DNA from: Macrocybe gigantea
Taxonomy: Eukaryota > Basidiomycota > Agaricomycetes > Agaricales > Callistosporiaceae
Direction of reading: 5' to 3'
DNA: 64,000 nucleotides
Assembly (NCBI GenBank): GCA_011319805.1
Contig: SJRY01000311.1
Coordinates: forward strand, 1-64,000
In this document: positions 32,225-43,592 of the stretch, piece by piece
How positions within the stretch are numbered: the stretch's first letter is position 1
Layout: each line of letters opens with the position of its first letter
The notes under the pieces: model-generated
What the model saw: the letters and a program-made list of their open reading frames with translations, nothing else
Databases searched by the model: none
What the model was told of the DNA's origin: nothing
Made by a program: the position numbers and the translations under genes

Positions 32225-32606
32225 GCTGCTTCAACGACTGATTTTTGACGAACGAGTGTCAGGTACCCAATCTTTGCCAGGGCTATGGGATAGAGATGTT
32301 GAGAGGGAGCCAAAAGAGTGTGGGGGAAAGCCTGCAGGGCTTTCGGACTGACAAGTGCCTCAGATAGAGGGCCAAAACAAGCTGCACTACCTGGGATGTA
32401 GCTGCGGAGCAGCACAGCGAGCTCATCTTGGGCTCTCGACACCCACACTTCAAGCGCAGAGAAGCTATGTACAATGAAATAGGTATAGGAGCTGCTGAGT
32501 AGGAGTCTGCATAAAAGTGGCTATAGAGTGATGAACATTTGGAGAGGCTTGAATATATGGAGTAAGAATCGACTCCTTTGTAGGATAGATAGACCAACAG
32601 GATCAC
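32225..32606 (-). pseudogene. Host-like coding fragment interrupted by G1
   Basis: On the minus strand one frame reads ...AQDELAVLLRSYIPG... and ...LYPIALAKIGYLTLVRQKS.. and reaches the G1 insertion site. Skipping G1, it continues at 28123-28060 as NCTKLIGSGLKVLL and then stops. An upstream piece in another frame (32606-32440) may be an earlier exon. No family is recognised. The continuity across the element supports a coding sequence that was once intact. Confidence 0.35.
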
Positions 32607-32754
32607 ATTGTCAGATATCCATGCCCTTCAGTTTGTACAGGTTTTAATCAAAGCCTGCAGAATTATACAGAATTGTGGATGCATGGAATGCAAGTGCCAT
32701 CTAATATGTTTGGGGCATTAGAACGAAATACCGCAATGACATGAGATGTTGCAC

Positions 32755-33188
32755 AAACTGTACCCAGGCCCATTGTTATAGTCGTGAAGGTCAATGACAA
32801 TCCGGTGCAGGCCTTAGTAGATACTGGTTCACTCAGCGATTTTATATCTATGACACTAGCTGATCAGCTCAAAGTAAAGACTATTAAGCTAACAAAACCT
32901 TTACTGCTGCAGATGGCAGTACAGGGTTCTCGTTCCTGAATAAACCAGGGAACTGTAGTCGATTTTGCCTATGAATCTGTAGGAGAACAACATTACTTTG
33001 ATATTGTGAATATATCTAACTACAATATTATTTTGGGCACACCTTGGATATTCCAACATAGGGTCTCTGTTGGCCTAAACCCAACTCATGTGCAAATTGG
33101 GAGTGTGGGTGCTCTACCAATTGAAGAGGAGACCACAGCACACATCGCCTCTAGAGCTATGGATATTTATGAATCCAAACTAGAATAG
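32755..33188 (+). pseudogene. G4 aspartic protease
   Basis: VNDNPVQALVDTGSLSDFIS contains the DTG active site (~32816-32832), and NYNIILGTPWIFQHRV is the usual ILGxPWL block ~70 residues later. A stop (TGA, ~32937) interrupts between them. Confidence 0.75.
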
Positions 33189-33399
33189 GCATGAAATGAA
33201 TTACATATCTATGCTGCACCTATCTGTCAGGCTGCTTTGGGTACGGAATTGCCTCCTTTACAGGCAATAAACCATACCATTCCACTCATAGATGAAAACC
33301 AGGTAATTCCCTGGCATCTGTCTCAGTGCCTGGAGGCCATGCAACCCCAATGGATTGCGAAGCGAGATGCATACTTGAAATCTGGTCAATGGCAGTATG

Positions 33400-34560
33400 A
33401 AACACTGTTCCCATGATGATGATTCCGAAACCAGGAGCAAAAGTGGGCGAGGTGCCCAAATTGCATATTGTAAATGACTTGCATGCACAAAATAAAAACA
33501 CAGTACACTTACCATCACTGCTTCCAGATATGACCGGTATCCTACATCGATAGATGACAAGGATGCCTATGAACAAATTCGGGTGATACCTGAACACATC
33601 CCGCAGACAGCAATGGCGACTCCTAATGGTACAATAGTGAGCCAAGTCATGCAGATGGGAGATTGTAATGCTCCAGTGACTTATCAATCTCTAATGAATT
33701 ACATCTTTGCACCACATCTAGGGTGGTTCATGGATGTGTATCTGGATGGTATTATTGTATACTCGGACACACTGAAAGATCATGTTCAGCATGTGAAGAT
33801 TGTGATTGATATCCTATGTAAGGAGAAACTTTACCTGGGTGCTGACAAATTGAATTTTCTTTATCGTGAGTTGAAGATACTAGGACGGATAATTGATGAC
33901 CAGGGTATTCATATGGACCCTAATAAGGTGGACTGTGTTATAAATTGGAAGGTCCTGATGAATTGTGATCTTCTCCACAGCTTCCTTGGGGCAGTGGGAT
34001 ATCTTGCAGATGATCTGGCAAGTGTCCAAATCCCTATGGGTGCTTTGACTTCTTTAACAGGTGACACAGTACTGTTTTGGTGGGAATTTACTCACCAACA
34101 GGCTTTTGATGAGATCAAACATATTGTTGCTGAGTCAAGAAATCATCATCATGTCCCACTGAAGTATGGGCTGGACTGCGAACCTATTTTCATGATCACA
34201 GATAGCTGCGTGACAGGCATTTCAGGCCTGGTGAGTCAGGGCAAGGATTGGAAGACAGCACATGTCGCTGCCTTCCTCTCTGCTAAGCTGAATGCTGCAC
34301 AACAAAACTATGCCATGCATGAGATTGAGATGTTGGCAGTTGTAGAGACCATGCTGCGACATCGTGATATCCTACAGGGTGTTCAGTTTCAGTGGATCAC
34401 GGATCACAAAGGACTCATCCACCTGCTAGATCAGAAGAACCTGTCAGGGTGACAGGCACGCTGGTTAGAAAAGATTGGTGAATTCAATTTTAAAGTCATC
34501 TACATACCTGGTGTGGAAAACGTGCTCGCAGATGCCTTGTCCTGCCTGTATGCCAATGAT
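33400..34560 (+). pseudogene. G4 reverse transcriptase and RNase H
   Basis: IPKPGAKVGEVPKLHIVND opens the RT. The catalytic motif reads VYLDGIIVY (33733-33759), so the second Asp of YxDD is Gly and the enzyme would be dead even without the stops. RNase H follows: FMITDSCVTGISG, AMHEIEMLAVVE, ITDHKGL. TGA 34450 interrupts, then ARWLEKIGEFNFKVIYIPG and VLADALS close the domain. Confidence 0.82.
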
Positions 34561-35229
34561 AATCCTGGCACAATATGTGCAGTCTCAGAATATACTCAAC
34601 ATGATAACACTATGTGTGCCCTCATGGTACTTGAGGTGTCAGACCCGCTCCTTGTTGGCGTGGATGCACTGGAGGCTGTAGTGCATTGGGATCCCACCAT
34701 AGGACAGGTTGCTGTGCTTCCTAGGGGAGAATATGCTCCTGAGTTATTGCAAAAAGGTACAGTGGTCAGGAGGGTGAGGAGAGGCTTACCTGCCACTGAG
34801 ACTGGCTGCCCAGAGACAGCTAGGGAATCTGCAGCATGGATGCGGCTGCTTTTTCAGATCCAAGGCCCTAGGACAGCATCAGCACAGCCAAAGGCAAACA
34901 ACACAGAGTGAGGAACCTCACCTGTGGTCAATAGGATGGTGGGGAGTCGTTGTTTCATTCTTCATGGACCTAGAGATCGAAAAGAGGATGAGGTGTTGGA
35001 CTCATCCGAGCAACAGTGGGAAAACTCGGACCTACATGGTAGACAGGCTGAGCCACCTGCTCTGGAGCAAGAGGAGGAATCATCCCAGCCTATGGAGAAT
35101 GTCGCTCATAGCCAGAATGAGGAGGTTGAAGGTCAAAATGAAGACATGGCAGATAAACATAGACCTACAACCCAGTGGCAGCTTACCTCAGCCATGGCAC
35201 CAGCTGAGGCTCCCTCAAGCCTGTTACAG
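34561..35229 (+). pseudogene. G4 linker between RNase H and integrase
   Basis: Two partly open frames (34513-34911, 34924-35499) with low-complexity acidic and Gln-rich sequence. No domain recognised. The spacing is longer than usual for gypsy pol. Confidence 0.4.
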
Positions 35230-36741
35230 CTGGCAGAATCTAATGGAATCGACATCTTGAAGGAGTTCCATCACCGTTATGAGGAAGACTCATTCTTCCA
35301 GATGATACTGGAGAGTCCTCGTGATTTCAAGAACTTCATCATTAAAGATGGATTAATCTATATAAAATTGCATGACCGAATTCTGCTATGCATACCAAAG
35401 ATTACCATGAATGGGCGGAGCACATGTGAAATAATTATCGTGGAAGCTTATTCCCTACTCGCTCATCTCGGCCCAAGCAAAACGATTGATTACTTGTGAA
35501 GCCAGGTGTGGTGGAAGGATCTTGTGCCAGATACACAGGCATATTGCAAGTCCTGTATGACCTGTCAGAAGAGTAAGCCATTGAACCAGAAGCCCTATGG
35601 CTTGCTGAATCCCTTACCAGTGCCTACACAACCTTGGGAGGCCATAGGCATTGACTTCATTGGTCTGCTCCCTGAATCCTCCAATCGCAATGGGAAATTT
35701 GATTGTATTATGACAGTCATTGACTTGCTCACCTCCATGGTCCACTTGATTCCAAGCTGGACGAATTACAAGGCACATCATATTGCTAAATTGATGTTCG
35801 AACATGTCTACAAGCTACATGGGCTACCGAAAGCCATTATCAGTGATCATAATGTGCTTTTCATGAGCACCTTTTGGGCTCACCTAAATAGCCTCATTGG
35901 TATGACACTTAAGATGTCGAGCGCTTACGATCCAGAGACAGATGGTTCTACTGAGTGAGCCAATCGTATGGTGATGCAGATGCTGCGCCACTGCATTTCC
36001 CTGAAACAGCATGATTGGATAGGAAAGCTACCTGCAATTGAGTTCACAATTAATTCTGCCCATTCCGAGACCACGGGATATGCACCATTTTATTTGAACC
36101 ATGGTTGGATGCCTCGCACAATAATATGGGATGCCCCTAACTTGACTGAATATCTGGGAGTGCACACCTTTGCACAGCAGAAAAAACTGGCTCTCATGGA
36201 GGCGCATGATGCCATACTTGCTGTGTGGGTGAAACAGATGCGTGATGCCAACCGGAAGAGGCAGCATTGCCCCTTTGAAGAGGGTAACTTGGTCTATATC
36301 TCGACTAAAAACCTATCATTTGCAAAGGGATTAGCTAGGAAATTTATTTCAAAATTTATCAGACCCTACTGGATTATGAAGGACTTCGGGAATCAATCCT
36401 TTTGGATAGAGCTCCCTAGCCATCTGTGACAGCATGGGCTGCATGGTGTATTTCATGCCTTGCTCCTGCTGATCCATATGCCCAATGATGACCAGTTGTT
36501 TCTGGGGCAGTTGGACATGCAGCTTGGTGTGACAGACCCAGAGGAAAATGAATGGGCCATCGATGAGATTGTCAGGCACTCTGGTACTCGAAGGGATATG
36601 ATTTTCAAAGTGAAGTGGAAGTCAGGGGACATGACATGGTTGCCATATGATCAAGCTATGCACCTGCATGCCTTGAATTCCTATTTCAAGTCATTAGGCA
36701 TTAGAGGGATCAGAGAATTGCCGCTAGGGCATGAAAATTGA
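35230..36741 (+). pseudogene. G4 integrase and chromodomain
   Basis: A zinc-finger remnant (AHLGPSK...CKSCMTCQKSKP) is followed by the core with IDFIGLLPESSN, IISDHNVLF and DGSTE*ANRMV; the catalytic Glu is kept beside a stop at 35956. The C-terminal part has FEEGNLVYISTKNLSF. After a TGA at 36427 comes a chromodomain-like EWAIDEIVRHSGTRR...FKVKWKSGDMTWLPY. Confidence 0.82.
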
Positions 36742-36996
36742 GGCTTGACCAATCATCTGGTGGAGCTTCATTTCATCTTGTTCGATCTAGATACTCCCCT
36801 TCCCTCACCTATAAATCACCTCACCCCCAATACCCGTTCCTTTGTCAATTTCCCCTTCACCTTTATCAGTCTATTCGTGGCCACTCCGTCCTTGTATCGA
36901 CCCTTCCGCCCGTATTTCCTGATAGTCCAAGAATTGCCGCTTATCATGGACCACAACTGCCACCGACAATTGTGTTGTCACCCTCTTCTTTGATGG
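36742..36996 (+). promoter_or_regulatory. Possible promoter 3' of G4
   Basis: CTATAAATCACC near 36810 is a TATA-like box in a pyrimidine-rich stretch about 180 bp before the next ORF. It could be element or host sequence. Confidence 0.3.
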
Positions 36997-37644
36997 GTGA
37001 CCACGCAGGATTTCCAGATGACACGTCCGAACCAAGGTGCTGTTGCCCCGCAGTTCACATGTCATGCCTATCAGCTAGTCCGCTTCATCGAGTATGACAC
37101 AGAACTCTGCCATAGCAAGTTGGATGCCAATGTCCTGTTTGGATACTATGATTTTGCCACCATTTTCAACCACCATGGATAAGACTGTGACATGAAGTTT
37201 GCTTACCTTGATCCTGGGTCCAACGCCCTTCATGTGTCCAGCATGCCTTCTAAAGAAGAAGCCTTCAACATCCATTATTCATCGATCTTTCCAAACCATG
37301 AATATGTCGATCCTCGTGGCATGAACCTCTCACATGAGCAAGCTGTCACTTTTACCACCTTATTAGCCAAGGATCAAGAGAGGTGCAATATGTACATCAC
37401 TCGCCACTGGCAAGAACATGCTGCCTGTCCCCTTCCTTATGACATGCCCTGTGGAGAATCCTCCCGCGGCTGCTGTCCAGCTTGTCATTCCCACACCCAG
37501 ATTCAAGAATCCACTGACCCCGGGCCTTCAGCCTCCACCACCACCATTGCTCCAGAAGTGGATGACACGCCAATGGCTAAAGATGATGATGCTGAGGGAG
37601 AACCCAAGGATGAACTCATTGACATGCCATCCCAAGTAAATTGA
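36997..37644 (+). pseudogene. Unrecognised ORF downstream of G4
   Basis: One frame of about 215 codons interrupted by a single TAA at ~37180. The first part has FIEYDTELCHSKLDANVLFG and the second FAYLDPGSNALHVS, a CPLPYDMPCGESSRGCCPAC cysteine cluster, and an acidic tail (KDDDAEGEPKDELID). No family recognised. It may be a 3' ORF of G4 or a separate gene. Confidence 0.35.
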
Positions 37645-38276
37645 AGTGGTCAAAGTGATTAGGAGAATCGCTGGTGGGAGGTATATAGCGGATGACCAAA
37701 CATGCCCTAATACGAGAAGCATGGGTGTGCACGGAAGGTACTGGAGTCAGGCGAAGGGCAGGTTGTATTTGCAATAGCTGCTGTATATAAAAAGTAGAGT
37801 AGCCCTGTCAAAAGAAATCCAGTCTTTGAACCTGTCTCTCACTGTGTGCCATTACCGCTCCTATGCTAACGTCACAGTGCGGATCCTCGATGGAAACCAA
37901 AGGCAGAGATAAATGCTGTAAAATACATAAGGGATTCCAACAGATGGCAACAAACCAAGAAACTGGCCAATTGTATCCAAGGTACATGGAGCGGATCCAC
38001 AGATGAATATGCCGATATGAGGATGACATTACAAGAAGGCACGACGGCCATTCTATTGGCTTCATTTTGAGCACTCACATATACGACGCAATGTATTGAA
38101 TCGAAGTGGCGGATGATGGGTCACATTGCACAATGCCAATGTCATATGGGTTCTAGATAGTTCTATCCTATCAAGAAAGGAAGAACACTGCTGTAAGAAG
38201 TAGTGTGTGATAATGAAAAGCCTTTTTTTCCTCAATGATGATTGAGACCTGCAGAAACATATAAAAGGACTAGCTA
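37645..38276. other. Spacer; possible decayed LTR
   Basis: No gene. TGTATATAAAAAGTAGAG near 37781 is a strong TATA-like element, and a GGTGGGAGG purine run precedes TATATAGCGG near 37672-37690, as would be expected for a G4 3' LTR. Without the other LTR this is only a suggestion. Confidence 0.3.
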
Positions 38277-38288
38277 CCCGAGGATGAC

Positions 38289-38385
38289 TGGGGCCCCAGT
38301 AGCCCAGTGGTTTAATCACCACTAAAGACTGGAGAGGTGGCTGTGCAGTCACTGGAAAGGTTGTGGGTTTGATTCCCACTCATCT
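38289..38385 (+). ncRNA. tRNA-like head, Pol III boxes
   Basis: The A and B boxes are spaced as in a tRNA gene (55 bp). The copy in the reverse element has a perfect box B, while this one has C to T in the fourth position. It is the probable promoter of the retroposon. Confidence 0.7.
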
Positions 38386-39496
38386 CCTGTACCTTGAAAG
38401 TAGGAATAGGCATGTGACCCATCATCGGTTACAGTCATGTGCTCAGTGACTCAGGTTGGTAATCAACTCTGAGGCAGTACCACAGTCATGTGACCTTCCG
38501 TAACTAGGGTGGTAACCTGGTCACATGATAGGGATGATCGCAGGAGCCCAAAGTGGCAGGTCAGATGACCCCTGACAGGCCATGTCTGAAATGGTCACGT
38601 GATTCATCATATGATCAAGTAGGAAGCGAAAGCACAGGGTGCAGTAAGCAGGGGAAAGACTTGAGAACCACCTGACCTATGATGTGCACCCTATAATGGG
38701 GTGTTCCAGAGCATGTGCACTTCCAGAAGGTGCTGCGCACCCTGTAATAGGGAGTCTCCTTGGACTGCGAGCTTAGGACAGGACACCCCCACCAGTTAAT
38801 CTCATGCCCAGTCTAACCAACTGGATTAGGCAGAGAACCTGGTCATTAGTCAGCATTGGTAGTATGGACTGGTCCTTGGGCACACTTGGGGAGTCCCCAG
38901 GTCCAGGGGTAGCCACCACATGATCGTAAAGCACTGCTCAGGTGGGAGCCTGAGACCTCCTTGTGGGGCATGCATAACCAGGTTAAGCATGTGTGTAGAA
39001 CTCCCTGGCCTAGGCCTTAGGTCTAGGATGCACACTGGGGCTGGATGCTGGCAAGGCAGAGACCTGAGACATGATTGGGGATCCGCGCTCTTGGGCATCA
39101 GTGAACCACATGCTCAGGAATGGGAAAATTAAAGTAGGTGGGGCTTACCAATACCCAGCTTGCTGTCGGCTTGGCCTCTTGGTAACTTGCTCCCTGGCCG
39201 AAATTCAGACCATGGCGGACCAAGGCAGTCCCCTGACTCTGGCCCAAGAGGACTCATCCTCTGCTGGTTCACCTGGATGACTAATCCAGGCTTTGAATCC
39301 AAGTTGATTCCGGGGTCTAGACACGGAATTCTACCGGTTAGTCTAGCACCTATCCTGCAAAGGAGACGGTAATAAAGGTCCTCCACTTGGAGGGCCCTAA
39401 ACTTTGTGTATTTATTGTAGGTACCATTGTGTATTTACAAGCAGACTGCCACCGAGCACTGCTTTATAAATTGTTGATTTAAAAAAAAAAAAAAAA
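38289..39496 (+). mobile_element. Type-2 tRNA-headed, LINE-tailed retroposon, copy 2
   Basis: 1208 bp with perfect 12-bp target duplications CCCGAGGATGAC (38277-38288, 39497-39508), so the whole unit moved as one piece. Box A TAGCCCAGTGG is at 38300-38310 and box B GGTTTGATTCC at 38366-38376. The body of ~1.1 kb ends CTAAACTTTG at 39406. A LINE 3' tail of ~75 bp and a 17-nt poly(A) follow. By eye I find no TTTT (the Pol III stop) anywhere in the sense strand, which fits Pol III transcription through the full length. The body is rich in CACGTG/CATATG/CACATG palindromes. No coding frame is supported. Confidence 0.93.
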
Positions 39497-39508
39497 CCCG
39501 AGGATGAC

Positions 39509-40447
39509 CCGCAGATTTTTTGACATGTCTACTACCACTATTGCCAACACGATTCCTATGGAAAGCGCATCCGCTCTGAACAGCCACACATTGAACAATG
39601 CACAAGGCAGAGAGCCAATGTCTTCTGAAAGTATGTCATTTATTTGATTATGCTGGACAATTTTCATATATGCAAAAATTCTTTAGATGCTCCAGTAATA
39701 GCCATCATGGTCAGAGATAATGAACGCACATGGTACACCATCGTCCGTGGCCTCAACATCAGAATTGTCTATGGATTGTAAGCATATTTTACCTGTTCAG
39801 AAGGGGAATTCACAGTTTTTACAGAGCGGCTGCCCAAATGTTATGTTCTGGAATTCCCAACACCTTGTTCTTCCAAGGGGGTTTCGAACGAGTACGAGCC
39901 CAGGCAATGTGGGTTGATTATAAGGATAGAAGGGAGGTAAAAATGCTCAACATCCATGGCAACCCATCACATAAGTACAACTTATGTGCTCAATAAGCAA
40001 AGCTAATGACTATTTTCACATTCAGTGCTTCAAATTCACATTTTCCATTACATCACTATTGACGAACAGTAAATACAGACCGATTTTCTTGTCATTAACA
40101 GTTTCATTTGCATCTGCCCAGAAAAAAAAAGATTAGCTGTGCTGAGGTTATTGATATATCTGAAGTTGATTGAGTAAGAAATTAGAAAAATCTGATTTTA
40201 CAAATATCCAATCCACTTAAGAAGCCAACATTATGTGCAGCAGAAAAATGGCCAATATGCATTCACAATGAACTACTGAACTAATCTTTAACATAGAAGA
40301 GAGCTATAGCTGATATCCCATTGCAATAGGTCAGTTGAATTGTCTGATTCCATTGTCATGATTTCGGACATTAAACCATCATACATCCACATTGAACTGT
40401 CTGTCAGAAAGACGTGAGATACAAAGTGACTGTTGCCATAATATATA
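39509..40447. other. AT-rich decayed sequence
   Basis: Short plus-strand frames only. One piece near 39690-39780 reads VRDNERTWYTIVRGLNIR and then meets a stop. No family is assigned and no regulatory signal is supported. Confidence 0.35.
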
Positions 40448-42723
40448 ATGCCTGCCAAACGGTACATGCACTCTGTGGATGAATCTGGGGTGATTGACAG
40501 TCATAGCCACACCGTGCACCTGCAAGCGCAGAAGCCGAGGCCACTGAGCAAAATCGGCGTGCTCATCAAGACGAAGATGGAAATGTTCTGGGAGGCGTTC
40601 ATGTGCATTGAGGAGCTCTGGTTTGAGTGCAACATTGCTGTCATATGCGGTGGATCAAATTTCTCATGCATGCAGTGGAAGAAAGGCCTTTTTGATGCTA
40701 AAGACAGAGGGTGAGGGAATCCAGACTGATGGCAGGACCTGGGTCATCGAGCTCATCAGTCCTGCATTCCTGCACAAGGAGCTATGGCTGGAAGAAGCGG
40801 AGATGAGCATGGACCACATACCCATCGACTGAATCCCTGGTGAGACAGACTTTGAGATGAGCGAAGGGGAGTGGTATAGGTCCTGCGACATGGAGGGAGA
40901 CATCTCGTGTGGAATGGATTGGACAATGAGCAGGACATGGAGGGGTCTGAATACTTCAGTTGGACTTCTGAAATTCTGAGGACAGAGGAGGGTAATTCCC
41001 AACGATGCCAAGATCGAATGGGTTGCTCACCTTTCCAGCCTGCATGAGCTCATCTACCACATGCCCATGTGTGAACCGGTCAAACCTGAGCAGGTCCATT
41101 AGGAATCCACCACTGCACCCATTGAACCCTCCCACATGGTGATGCTGCCTGGATGTCTTCTGACTGAGATCAGAAAGGTGTGGCATCATCTTTATATTCT
41201 TATAATAGAAAGACTAATCATGATGACCTACAGTTATCTACAGAATGCAATGAGATCACTATGGCATTGCAATTGTCCCATGCAGAGGCTGTGGAACATG
41301 AATCGACATGGTGCAATTTACTTGCACAGATCAAATCATTAGAGGACCACATGGATGGATGAAGCCAATGCTGGCAGAACCCTAGAATGTAGACGTGTGG
41401 ACACCGCCAAGCAAGATGCATTGATTGTGCATAATGAACTTGTATTATGACAAGAGGTGCTCAATAATTCTGCACAGATTATGAAAGACCTCCAAATGAA
41501 GATTCAAAAATTCAAGGAGTCTGATGCTGTCAAAAAAGAAATTGTGCTCCACCCTAACAAGAAACTATTTGAAGACCTCATAGCTCTTCAAGATGAAGTT
41601 TTGGCTCTGAACAAGATGATACTGGTGCTGCACAAAGCCCAGGCTAACACTGTTGAACATCTCAGAAATGTTCATAGTGATATCGACATATTGAGAAGTG
41701 ACCTTTCAGTGATCCATGAAGCACATGACAGCTTGACAAAGTGCCTCACCGATTCTCACAATAAAGTCACCACACTCAAGTCAACTGTTTTGGAGTTGCG
41801 CACAGCACTTTGTGAGTCTCAGCATCGAGTTGATGATTTGAAGATAGAAATGGAGACACTAAAGACTACCAACTCCCAATTGTGCGATGGTTGCTATGAG
41901 ATAGAGAGGTGTGCCAATGAAGCGATATTTTAAAATGTCAAGTTGATGATAAATTTGCATATGATAATCAAGGACATCATATCCAAAGTGGCGGATATCA
42001 ATACATGACATACAAAAGCAGTTGAGGAGCTAGAGATAGTATGTTCATGACTCTTTCAGGATTTCACTTTTAATATGCAATTGGTATTATGTAGAAGCAG
42101 GCATCATGTCTGATGGAGCTTCAAGAGTGCCATTCTGAAGACTTGCAAATTATGGGGAAGCACCTCGATACTGAGAGAAGTCTTACTGACAAACTGAGCC
42201 AGAATCTTTGCTCTACCAGGGATAGGTTGTAGAAGTGCAATGCTGAATGGGACACATATAAGCAGGCTAAGACAAGATTATTAGCTTTGTTACAAGATGT
42301 ATGAAAAGACTCTGTTGATGCAAAGAATCAGCTCAATATGCAAGCCCATGAACACTCCAATGAGCAAGACTGCATGCTTGCAGAGATTTCGGACATGAAA
42401 TGTCACTCCTCTGAGATTGAAACTGAAATGGTGAGAAAGGTTCTGATTACAGCCTCACATTTCTGACTGTAGCTTTTTGTTGATAGTTGCAATTGCATGA
42501 AGCATTGTCTTCGATCCTAGAATCAAATGATGATGGGGTGCTAACTTTGGATGAAGCATTTCTGAGTCTTTTGAATGATACCTGTCAATTTCTCGATCAC
42601 GTCCTGTCACTGCATGTGACTGCAGTAAAATGTGCTATAGATAAGGCTGTGGCCAGCTTCTATATTATCTCTGAAAATATGAGTAACTATGATATGAATA
42701 TCAATGCACAGGATCAGCCATGA
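40448..42723 (+). pseudogene. Decayed multi-exon gene with coiled coil
   Basis: Plus-strand frames in succession: 40448-40714 (MFWEAFMCIEELWFECNI, CGGSNFSCMQWKKGL); a shifted frame to 40832 (GRTWVIELISPAFLHKELWL); then a clean 158-codon frame 41457-41933 with strong heptad character (DIDILRSDLSVIHEAHDSL). After stops the coil continues to 42430 and, past an intron, to 42723. The protein would be mostly alpha-helical. Premature stops occur every 100-300 bp. Whether it is a host gene or part of a DNA transposon is unclear. Confidence 0.4.
42431..42486 (+). other. Probable 56-bp intron
   Basis: GTGAGA at the start, TTCTGAC branch-like motif and TTGATAG at the end. Its removal joins SEIETEM and LQLHEALSS in frame within the coiled-coil gene. 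Confidence 0.5.
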
Positions 42724-43592
42724 GAAACAGGTGACACACATAATGGTACCAATATTATCAGTAAATATTATTTGCAGATATAGGCTTGCTCATTCTAAAC
42801 AGGGACCAACATACAATAATGACACTCAGAGAACTACTACTCTTGTTCATTTAATGGTTGAATTTCACTGTTCCAATCTGACTGTTCGATACAGTGTCTT
42901 GCAAGGCTGTCACTCTGATCCTTACAGGAGTTGTGGGAGAAGCAGGACCTTATGTTCCTTTCAAATTCTGGAACCACTTCTACTTCAAGGACTCCAAATA
43001 ATCCAGTAGTTTATTTTAACACTTGAAGAGCTACTATAAATGCTTCCAGAAGTGGTATGTCTTATTCTTTCACCATTCAACTTCTATGCCACAGCTGTAT
43101 CACAGTTAGTCCCCAACTTCCTCCTGATCTAGATCCATCTGCTATATCGAATGTATTGTCACATCACACTGGAACACCATATTGCACACCAGCTCCTTAT
43201 AGTATAGCGACCCTGCATCACATGTGAACTCTGTGTCATAGAGGAACTCCATGTCATGACCTACTCATCAATCCTTTATTTGATCATTTTGGTGAATATG
43301 ATCACAATTCTAATGAAAGCATGTCCAGAAGTGAAAGTTAGGGGGATGCCACATCCACTATGAGACTGCTCTTTTGTGAAATCCATGTGGCATGGTGCGA
43401 GATATGAGATCTTCAAGAGATGTCATCTTCACCTGCAACACATCATTCAAGGATCAAAAATGCTCTTGCTAAATCACTGGCAAAGCACTACAGGTGAAAG
43501 ATGTTGCACACACAGGATGCAGTAAGTCTTTAACTATAAACATCTGAGCTATGAATTAAATAATCTGGTTTCAGAGGTTCCTTCGCACTTAT
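42724..43592. other. No gene seen
   Basis: AT-rich, only short frames on both strands. No repeats or RNA genes were recognised. Confidence 0.4.

Larger units (their letters stand above)
32640..36741 (+). mobile_element. G4, old decayed chromovirus
   Basis: Remnants of protease, RT, RNase H, integrase and a chromodomain in order on the plus strand, with many stops and frame changes. The coding is AT-richer than G1 to G3. No LTRs were identified on either side. It belongs to a different lineage from G1/G2, judging by protein sequence. Confidence 0.85.

Noticed and set aside
38920..39372. Frames of ~70 codons conserved in both type-2 modules
   Set aside because: They occur in the same places in both copies simply because the DNA is nearly identical; frames on both strands are equally kept and none has a domain.
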